In this document: positions 7,687-13,604 of the stretch, piece by piece | Layout: each line of letters begins with the position of its first letter | How positions within the stretch are numbered: the first letter of the stretch is position 1 | Assembly: GCA_016839905.1 (NCBI GenBank) | Contig: JAEOTJ010000455.1 | Span: 1 to 22,583 of the forward strand | Direction of reading: 5' to 3' | DNA: 22,583 nt | Origin: Promethearchaeota archaeon | Lineage (GTDB): Archaea; Asgardarchaeota; Lokiarchaeia; Sigynarchaeales; SOKP01 | Position numbers and translations under genes: made by a program | Notes under the pieces: generated by a model | Seen by the model: only the letters and a program-made list of their open reading frames with translations | Databases searched by the model: none | Told to the model about the DNA's origin: nothing

Positions 7687-8643
7687 ATGCCAGATGTACA
7701 TATAAAAACACCTAATTTTGATGATATTTTCGAAAAGTGGAAAAATTCTACAATTAGAAAGCAAAAAAAAAAAATGGAAAAAGAATTTGGTACAAAAGGC
7801 TCCGTTTTTTCCTCAAAAACAATTTCAGCAGCTGAAACCGTAAGAGATACAATGAAAGAAGCTGCAATATATTTCGCAATTGAAAAAAGAATCGCCCCAA
7901 TAAAAGGAAAGGAGCAAGGAGATCTTATAATTGCACCTCGACTTCCAAGAGAAACATTCTATTCCTTTAAGGGAGGAAAGGTTAATAAGGATAATTGGAG
8001 GGGAAAAGATAAAGTTCCTAATTTTGAAAGCATCAGAGGCGTTCAATGTAAAACTTGTAAGGGCAAGGGATATATTGAGAATCGTTGTAAAATATGTAAA
8101 GGTAAGGGGAAAATTGACAATAATATGATTGTCTTGATGGGAGAAAACCAAGATAAAGAAAAAAAGATCTTTAGTTACACTTGTGGTGAATGTTTTGGCA
8201 CAGGAAATTTAGAAGAAAGATGTAAGGAATGTGGGGGTCATAAGAACCTATATACTTTTGATTTACTTCCAGTACCTTTCAAGACTGTTATAACAGGAGA
8301 TCCCGTGCTTCATAGTAGTGGAGGGAGTAAATATGAAAAAGAGATGGCACAAGATCTTCATAAACTCATAAAAGATGTAGAAGGAATAAGATTTAGTGAT
8401 TTTAAAACTCTAGAACAAAAGGCAGAGGCTTTTTTAGGATATTGGAATAAGGAAATTAAAAAAACCATAAGTTTGGCAAGATCTGATTATGCTAAGACAG
8501 AAAAAAATCCTAATTTGCATATTTCCACTGAAATTTATCTCTTTCCCATGATTCAAATGTTTTGTGAGACAAAAAGAGGTACATCATTTGATATCTTTTC
8601 AATAGGTTCAGCAAATAAATTCATTACATATTCTAACTTTTAA
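7687..8643 (+). CDS. DnaJ-type zinc-finger protein lacking a J domain
   Basis: The 318-residue protein carries four CxxC units laid out like the DnaJ cysteine-rich domain. They are C121/C124 (CKTCKGKG), C134/C137 (CKICKGKG), C166/C169 (CGECFGTG) and C179/C182 (CKECGGHK). The first three keep the CxxCxGxG form and the fourth is degenerate. In DnaJ these bind two zinc ions and contact unfolded protein. No HPD-containing J domain is present. Residues 1-115 are charged, with a helical stretch at 44-70, and residues 190-318 form an alpha/beta region I do not recognise. It cannot be a complete Hsp40. It may be a zinc-dependent scaffold or a chaperone-like adaptor. No neighbour suggests a pathway. 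Confidence 0.78.
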   Translation: MPDVHIKTPNFDDIFEKWKNSTIRKQKKKMEKEFGTKGSVFSSKTISAAETVRDTMKEAAIYFAIEKRIAPIKGKEQGDLIIAPRLPRETFYSFKGGKVNKDNWRGKDKVPNFESIRGVQCKTCKGKGYIENRCKICKGKGKIDNNMIVLMGENQDKEKKIFSYTCGECFGTGNLEERCKECGGHKNLYTFDLLPVPFKTVITGDPVLHSSGGSKYEKEMAQDLHKLIKDVEGIRFSDFKTLEQKAEAFLGYWNKEIKKTISLARSDYAKTEKNPNLHISTEIYLFPMIQMFCETKRGTSFDIFSIGSANKFITYSNF

Positions 8644-8736
8644 AAAATCTTATATAATTTTTCTATTTTATTTTATATAAAGAATTCTTGATTTATTTCA
8701 TAATTAGTCTTTATTTTAAAAATCTCTTAAGGTAAA

Positions 8737-9831
8737 ATGAGTATTAAGAAATCTCTTAAAAATTTAAAAAACCTTTTCCGCCCAGATAAAAATGAGAATT
8801 TATTAATTCTTGAGGTAATAATTATAGGTTCTTTAATATATTATAGTCTTTTTTTTACATTTCCAAAAAATGATATAATAAATCTCATCATAACTGGATT
8901 ATTAATTATCTATATCTTCTTAATTTTTACATATTATCTAATTGAAAAAGATAAAATATTTGATTATGGTTTTCAAAATCAATTTTATATTTTTTCTCAA
9001 AAAATGTTTAGTATTTTTTTAGGTGTCCTTTTATGTCCAATTTATCTTTTATATAATTCAAAGGAACTAATTAATCTCTTAATTTGTTCAATTCCACTTA
9101 TTTCCTTTATAATAATAGAATTATTTCAAAGGATTTCTTCACATCAGATTGAAAAATTTCTTAAAAAATATATTATAAAAGCTGAAATTTGGAATGAATT
9201 GGATATTCAAACTAAAAAAGATTTTAAACAAGCCGAAGCTAACATGAGAGCTGAAAATATTCCAAATGCTATAATAAATTTAAGTAAAGGTTTAGAAAGA
9301 GAATTGAAATTAACAATTTTCCAACCTTTTAAATTAGTTATTAAGGAGCAAAAAAATAAGGGAGATTATTTTAAATTATTAACACCTTTTGCATCACATG
9401 GTTCAGATCCTCGAGAAAGAACCTATCAGAATTTTAAAAACTATTTAGAGAATAAACGACATTTAACTCTAGGAAATATTCCTTTCTTTCTATTAAATTT
9501 AACAGATAAGAAAATAGGAAGGAATACTGTACTTTTTACAAAATTCTCTCAATATCTAAAAACTAAATTTAAAGATAAATATTCAAATATTATCGAAATT
9601 TCAAAAACCCTTTTTAATCACGACTTTTTCAGCATTCCTGGTATTAAAATTTCAGATTTAAGGAATGAAGCAGCGCATCCACAGAAAAAAATTGATGAGA
9701 ATGGAACTTTTATTACTGATAGAAGTAATGAAATACTTTCAATTGACAATTATATTTCGTTGTTAAAGGTACTTTCTGTAAAACCAAATTTATTAGAATT
9801 AGTGATTGATTTAAAAAAAGAAATAAAATAA
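8737..9831 (+). CDS. Membrane protein with C-terminal HEPN-like domain
   Basis: The N-terminal half has four hydrophobic helices at about 22-42, 47-68, 88-106 and 110-130. The rest (about 150-364) is soluble and mostly helical. Residues 164-195 (QAEANMRAENIPNAI, then a GLERELK segment) look like the first HEPN helices. R309-N310-E-A-A-H314 matches the RX4H motif, with the polar residue after Arg, that marks catalytically competent HEPN ribonucleases. HEPN domains occur in toxins, abortive-infection proteins and RNA-processing enzymes. Here the domain would be tethered to the cytoplasmic face of the membrane. No antitoxin (such as MNT) lies next to it; the next gene is a convergent dodecin. 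The start ATG has a weak AAGGT four bases upstream. HEPN assignment is from motif and helical context only. Confidence 0.65.
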   Translation: MSIKKSLKNLKNLFRPDKNENLLILEVIIIGSLIYYSLFFTFPKNDIINLIITGLLIIYIFLIFTYYLIEKDKIFDYGFQNQFYIFSQKMFSIFLGVLLCPIYLLYNSKELINLLICSIPLISFIIIELFQRISSHQIEKFLKKYIIKAEIWNELDIQTKKDFKQAEANMRAENIPNAIINLSKGLERELKLTIFQPFKLVIKEQKNKGDYFKLLTPFASHGSDPRERTYQNFKNYLENKRHLTLGNIPFFLLNLTDKKIGRNTVLFTKFSQYLKTKFKDKYSNIIEISKTLFNHDFFSIPGIKISDLRNEAAHPQKKIDENGTFITDRSNEILSIDNYISLLKVLSVKPNLLELVIDLKKEIK

Positions 9832-9838
9832 AAAAAAA
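9830..9838 (-). terminator. T9 tract after the dodecin gene
   Basis: Nine T on the minus strand follow the dodecin stop within a few bases. They overlap the 3' end of the convergent HEPN-like gene. Confidence 0.4.
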
Positions 9839-9840
9839 TT

Positions 9841-10047
9841 TTATCTTTCAATTTGAAAATTTACTCTTATTCTTACTCGATAAATGAGTTTATCAATATC
9901 TTCTTTTACTTTTACATCTGTTTGAAGGATTTCAATATTTCGTATCCCTCGTAGAGTTTTTTTAGCTACATTATATCCCTGCTTCACAGCATCTCCCCAA
10001 TCCTTTTCAGATGTAGCGACTAATTCTATACTTTTATAACCAGCCAT
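9841..10047 (-). CDS. Dodecin-family protein without the flavin-stacking tryptophan
   Basis: A 68-residue protein of normal dodecin length and pattern: strand (YKSIELVATSE), helix (about 17-33), then two strands ending in RVRIRVNFQIE. Dodecins form hollow dodecamers that store flavins or degradation products. In flavin-binding dodecins a tryptophan in the segment corresponding to TLRxxxWxE stacks on the isoalloxazine ring. Here that segment reads TLRGIRNIEI, with N37 in the Trp position by my alignment. The only Trp (W17) is in the helix. It may bind another ligand, as proposed for some non-flavin dodecins. It lies downstream of the parvulin gene on the same strand, separated by 89 bases that include a T12 tract. 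Confidence 0.9.
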   Translation of the reverse strand: MAGYKSIELVATSEKDWGDAVKQGYNVAKKTLRGIRNIEILQTDVKVKEDIDKLIYRVRIRVNFQIER

Positions 10048-10124
10048 TTTTTTTTCATTTTTTTTTGAAATTTTTAATAAATATAGTTGTTATCGTTTAA
10101 TTTTAAGTATTACCAATCTAAATT

Positions 10125-10136
10125 AAAAAAAAAAAA
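10125..10136 (-). terminator. T12 tract after the parvulin gene
   Basis: Twelve T on the minus strand begin directly after the TAA stop of the parvulin gene, which fits an archaeal oligo-T terminator. It suggests that parvulin and dodecin are largely separate transcripts. Confidence 0.5.
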
Positions 10137-10496
10137 TTAACCAGTTCGCTTTATTATGTGATAACCAAATTGGGTTTTTACGGGTTTGGATAATTCTCCA
10201 ATTTGTAATTTAGTACAAGCATTCCAGAATTCAGATACCATTTTTCCCTTAGGGAATTCTCCAAGACTTCCTCCCTTATTCTTACTTGGGCATTCCGAGA
10301 ATTGTCTAGCTAATTTTTGAAAGTTATCACCAGCTTGTAAATCCTCAAATATCTCCTGAGCTTTACTTAATTTATTCACTAAAATATGACTTGCCTTAAT
10401 CTTCCCTCCACGAATGGGAGCACCACCTTTTGCTCCCTGACCAATACCTTTTCCTTTTTTTTGTTGAAATCCTTTTCCATACTGTTTTTTTCCCAT
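10137..10496 (-). CDS. Parvulin-type peptidyl-prolyl isomerase with basic Gly/Lys-rich N-terminus
   Basis: Residues 33-119 form a complete single parvulin (PpiC/rotamase) domain. The active-site set is visible: H37 in KASHILV, C69 in SECPS, the GGSLGEF loop (75-81), M86 and F90, and H114 in the closing FGYHII. The core is very close to bacterial PpiC. Residues 1-32 are an extension of Lys, Gly and Gln with no acidic residue. It resembles the basic, glycine-rich, nucleic-acid-binding N-terminus of eukaryotic Par14 (PIN4), which acts in ribosome biogenesis. There is no signal peptide, so the protein is cytoplasmic. It is divergent from pdxS across 224 bases. Confidence 0.93.
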   Translation of the reverse strand: MGKKQYGKGFQQKKGKGIGQGAKGGAPIRGGKIKASHILVNKLSKAQEIFEDLQAGDNFQKLARQFSECPSKNKGGSLGEFPKGKMVSEFWNACTKLQIGELSKPVKTQFGYHIIKRTG

Positions 10497-10720
10497 AATA
10501 TATGTTTATCATATATTAGTAAGTATTTTAATTCTTTTAAAATAAGATTTTAAGTTAAATAATTCTAAATATATATTCCATGCATTCAAGGATAAATTGA
10601 GTTAAAAAAAATAAAAGAAAAATCTAAAAGTTATTGTACATGATTATGATTAATAATAATGATTATAACTTTAATTGAAAGGATTTATTAAAAAAACATG
10701 GTAAAGGAAGTAGAAAATTT
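10497..10720. promoter_or_regulatory. Divergent parvulin/pdxS promoter region
   Basis: AT-rich, with a TATA-like AAATATATATT at about 10566-10576. Two direct copies of ATGATTAT lie 19 bases apart (10640-10647 and 10659-10666) some 55-80 bases before pdxS. They could be an operator, but the low complexity makes chance likely. An AAAGGAAG ribosome-binding site (about 10703-10710) sits 10 bases before the pdxS ATG. An out-of-frame ATG at 10698 is probably not used. Confidence 0.4.
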
Positions 10721-11659
10721 ATGCCAGATTTTAATGAAGGACAAGAAAAATTAATGGATCGGATACAAAGCACTTGGTTAATTAAAAAAGGCTTTCCTCA
10801 CATGCAAGAAAGTGGGGTTATCATGGATGTTACGAATGTTGAGCAAGCTCAAATAGCAGAGGAGGCAGGAGCTGTCGCAGTAATGCTATTGGATAAATTA
10901 CCTTATGATATTAGAAAGAGTGGTGGCATTGCGCGAACTGCTTCTTTAAAACTATATGATGAAATAAGGGCACATATTTCCATCCCAATAATGATGAAAT
11001 GTCGAATTGGACATGTGGGAGAAGCTCGCATTTTAGAAGCAGCTGGAGTTGATACAATTGACGAAAGCGAGGTGCTTACTCCTGCAGACTCGGAACATCA
11101 CATATGGAAACATGATTTTAAAGTACCTTTTGTTTGTGGCTGTACAGATTTAGGAAGTTCATTAAGGCGAATAGAAGAGGGTGCAAGCATGCTTCGTTCT
11201 AAAGGAGAACCCGGAACGGGTAATGTTAAACATGCAGTCGTACATTTCAATAAGATTAAGGAAGAATTAAGATTAATAATAGCATCAAAAGATAATCCTC
11301 AAGAATTATTAAAATATGCGAGAGAATTCAAGGTTGGTTATGATATTGTTCAATTAACTGCTAATATGGGCAGACTTCCAATAACTATTTTTGCTGCTGG
11401 GGGAATCTCCACGCCCGCAGATGCTGCATTCATGATGAGTTTAGGGTGTGATGGAATATTTGTAGGTTCTGGAGTATTTAAATCAGAAGATCCTAAATCT
11501 CGTGCAGAATCCATAGTCTTAGCGACTAGTTTTTGGGATGATCCAGAGACCGTATTAAAAGCTCAAAAACAAGTCTCAGAAAAGAAAGCTATGGGTGGAA
11601 TTGATTTAGATATGGAACCAGAAAGTGAACGTTGGGAAGTAAGGGGTTCTAATTTATAA
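10721..11659 (+). CDS. pdxS: Pyridoxal 5'-phosphate synthase, synthase subunit PdxS
   Basis: PdxS builds pyridoxal 5'-phosphate from ribose 5-phosphate, glyceraldehyde 3-phosphate and ammonia supplied by PdxT, as a (beta/alpha)8 barrel in a dodecamer. The 312 residues include every hallmark: GVIMDV with D36, the Schiff-base lysine K93 in [19 protein letters not shown] at 113-123, the second lysine K161 in [11 protein letters not shown], and the phosphate-binding [10 protein letters not shown] near 250. It is slightly longer than usual (about 290-300), mainly from the N-terminus. The start is supported by an AAAGGAAG site 10 bases upstream. The stop overlaps the pdxT start as TAATG, so the two subunits are translationally coupled. 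Confidence 0.98.
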   Translation: MPDFNEGQEKLMDRIQSTWLIKKGFPHMQESGVIMDVTNVEQAQIAEEAGAVAVMLLDKLPYDIRKSGGIARTASLKLYDEIRAHISIPIMMKCRIGHVGEARILEAAGVDTIDESEVLTPADSEHHIWKHDFKVPFVCGCTDLGSSLRRIEEGASMLRSKGEPGTGNVKHAVVHFNKIKEELRLIIASKDNPQELLKYAREFKVGYDIVQLTANMGRLPITIFAAGGISTPADAAFMMSLGCDGIFVGSGVFKSEDPKSRAESIVLATSFWDDPETVLKAQKQVSEKKAMGGIDLDMEPESERWEVRGSNL

Positions 11660-12267
11660 TGGTAACAATTGGAATTCTTAGTTTGCAGGGAGACATAAGG
11701 TTCCATGAATCAATACTGGATAAATTGTTTGTTATGTGTAATATTAATAAGGGAAAGATCAAAAAAATTAAAAAACCAGAAGATATTAATGGAATCGACG
11801 GGTTAATCATTCCTGGTGGAGAGTCTACGGTTATTGGAGCGCTTGCTAAAAAGGTTGGATTATTTGAGATCTTGAAAGAAAAAATACAAAATGGGTTGCC
11901 TACATTAGGTTCATGTGCGGGACTCATCTTTTTGGCTAAAGAAGTCTATGATAAAACAGTAGGAAAAAAACATCAACCCATCTTAGGCGTTTTAAATATA
12001 GTCAGTGAACGAAATTCATTTGGAACGCAAAAGCAAAGTTTTGAAGCTGATTTAAGTATTCCTATATTGGGAGAAAAACCATTTAAGGGTATATTTATAA
12101 GGGCTCCTACAATAAAAAGCACTGGGGCAGATGTAGAAATTCTATCAAAATTTGACGAAAAAATTGTAGCCATTAAACAAAATAATATTATTGGTATATC
12201 GTTTCATCCAGAATTAACCGAGGATCTTAGAATTCATAAATTTTTCTTAGATCTCATTTTAAAATAA
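11659..12267 (+). CDS. pdxT: Pyridoxal 5'-phosphate synthase, glutaminase subunit PdxT
   Basis: PdxT hydrolyses glutamine and channels ammonia to PdxS. The 202-residue class I glutamine amidotransferase fold shows the PGGEST loop (52-57), the nucleophile C86 in LGSCAGLI, and the His-Glu pair H183 and E185 in FHPEL. The N-terminus IGILSLQGD is typical of the family. The ATG shares one base with the pdxS stop. Length and motifs are normal, so the pair should be functional and allow PLP synthesis without the DXP route. Confidence 0.98.
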   Translation: MVTIGILSLQGDIRFHESILDKLFVMCNINKGKIKKIKKPEDINGIDGLIIPGGESTVIGALAKKVGLFEILKEKIQNGLPTLGSCAGLIFLAKEVYDKTVGKKHQPILGVLNIVSERNSFGTQKQSFEADLSIPILGEKPFKGIFIRAPTIKSTGADVEILSKFDEKIVAIKQNNIIGISFHPELTEDLRIHKFFLDLILK

Positions 12268-12275
12268 CTTTTAAA

Positions 12276-12300
12276 ATGATAAATTATTACATTTTATCAT
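12276..12300. promoter_or_regulatory. Inverted repeat between pdxT and the ZIP gene
   Basis: ATGATAAA (12276-12283) and TTTATCAT (12293-12300) form a perfect 8-bp dyad with a 9-base centre. It lies 9 bases after the pdxT stop and 26 before the ZIP start. It could be an operator for a metal-responsive repressor of the transporter, or an RNA hairpin at the end of the pdx message. No T-tract follows, which argues against a simple terminator. Confidence 0.4.
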
Positions 12301-12326
12301 CAAATGTAAAAAAGAATTGATGAATT

Positions 12327-13082
12327 ATGCTTCTATTTATCATTATATTTAGTATTTTAGGGAGTATTGGTGCAATACTCGCAGCTGCTGCTTTTGTCTT
12401 TTTAGGAGAAAAATACCAAGAGGCTCTTATTCCAATGCTTGTAGCTTTTGCAACTGGTGTTTTACTTGCTGTAGCATTTTTAGGTCTAATACCTGAAGCC
12501 ATTGAAGCAGTAGAAGAACCCCATCTTATTATGCCTTATATTTTAGGAGGGATTTTATTCTTTTTCTTTATGGAAAAAATAGTTATTTGGAGGAATTGTA
12601 GAGATAAAGAATGTGAGGTGCACTCACATGCTTCTGGACCACTTATTCTAATTGGTGATTCTTTACATAATCTTACAGATGGATTAGTTATTGCTTCAGC
12701 TTTTCTAATAAATTTTAGTCTTGGAATTGTTGCTGGATTAACAATTTTGGTTCATGAACTTGCTCATGAAACTGGAGACTTTGGAGTACTTTTACATTCG
12801 GGTTACTCAAAAAAGAAAGCTCTATCTTACAATATTGTAACCAGCGCGACTACAATCCCTGCAGCAATTATCGGTTACTTTATTTTGGGATCTATATTAT
12901 GGACCGTGCCCTTTTTACTAGCTTTAGCTGCCGCTAGTTTTATATATATTGCCTTATCAGATTTAACTCCTGATTTACATCAACATACTGATTTAAAATA
13001 TAGTATACGCCAATTAATAATGATCTTTTTTGGAATTTTATTGATGGTTTGGATATTATCATTCGGTGGGCATTCCCATTAA
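12327..13082 (+). CDS. ZIP-family divalent metal transporter
   Basis: A 251-residue membrane protein with about eight hydrophobic helices that should import Zn2+ or related divalent metals. The two transport-site helices carry HNLTDG (114-119) and HELAHETGD (143-151), the LIV-1/ZIP signatures. The second has Ala where most members have Pro (HExPHE). A short histidine- and cysteine-containing loop (about 90-102, with C91, C96, H99 and H101) lies between helices, and the C-terminus ends in GGHSH. Both could handle metal. The gene follows pdxT by 59 bases that contain an inverted repeat. Whether it is co-transcribed with pdxST is open. Confidence 0.93.
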   Translation: MLLFIIIFSILGSIGAILAAAAFVFLGEKYQEALIPMLVAFATGVLLAVAFLGLIPEAIEAVEEPHLIMPYILGGILFFFFMEKIVIWRNCRDKECEVHSHASGPLILIGDSLHNLTDGLVIASAFLINFSLGIVAGLTILVHELAHETGDFGVLLHSGYSKKKALSYNIVTSATTIPAAIIGYFILGSILWTVPFLLALAAASFIYIALSDLTPDLHQHTDLKYSIRQLIMIFFGILLMVWILSFGGHSH

Positions 13083-13095
13083 ACTAATTAAAGTT

Positions 13096-13578
13096 TCATA
13101 ATAGGTCTTTTGACAGATAGGCTGCTACTATTTCTCCATAAAAATAATGATGGCTGCTCATATTTGATTTTTCATCATGAATTATTCGACATTCATAACT
13201 TAATAAACAATCTTTAATGGTTGGTACTTTGATCTCCTTTCCAGGAATAATATCTAAATTTGCTTTTTTAAATTTATCTATATCTCTCCCAGAATAAGAA
13301 CCTGCTATACTTACCGCATAATAAGTTGTATCTGAGGGGATATTTATAGTAAATTCACTTACTCCCTCAGTAAGTAAAGTATAAGTATGTCGACTATAAG
13401 CCACTTGAGCTCTAATAACCGGTGACTCATCCCGGGTATAGAGTTTCTTCCAATCTAATGCCATAACATTGAGCTTTCCATTTTTATCCATAGAAACCAT
13501 TAACGCAGTATTTCTTTGGAAATGTTCAATATAATCATGTGGACTAATTTCCTGTCTATTTTCTGCCATTTTAATCAT
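13096..13578 (-). CDS. Flavin reductase-like (FMN-binding split-barrel) protein
   Basis: The 160-residue protein matches the flavoredoxin/flavin reductase group that binds FMN and reduces flavins or transfers electrons. It shows the N-x-M-A-L-x-W strand, the YSRHTYTLL segment that contacts FMN, EFTINIP, and a SYSGRDIDKFKKANL segment characteristic of the family. The likely start is the fourth codon (ATG at 13569); an ATG three codons upstream is also possible. No ribosome-binding site is visible. It is 26 bases downstream of the membrane hydrolase-like gene and probably shares its transcript. Confidence 0.88.
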   Translation of the reverse strand: MIKMAENRQEISPHDYIEHFQRNTALMVSMDKNGKLNVMALDWKKLYTRDESPVIRAQVAYSRHTYTLLTEGVSEFTINIPSDTTYYAVSIAGSYSGRDIDKFKKANLDIIPGKEIKVPTIKDCLLSYECRIIHDEKSNMSSHHYFYGEIVAAYLSKDLL

Positions 13579-13604
13579 ATTTTATTATTTCATTTAAAAT
13601 AAAT

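Noticed and set aside
7825..8151. Antisense and alternate-frame open frames across the DnaJ-finger gene
   Set aside because: They overlap a gene with four conserved CxxC motifs and have no recognisable features.
10640..10666. Two copies of ATGATTAT before pdxS as a riboswitch or operator
   Set aside because: Low-complexity AT repeats without dyad symmetry or helix structure; noted only as a weak possibility in the promoter entry.
11649..11927. Minus-strand open frame over the pdxT start
   Set aside because: Shadow of pdxT, whose catalytic residues and TAATG coupling with pdxS are clear.
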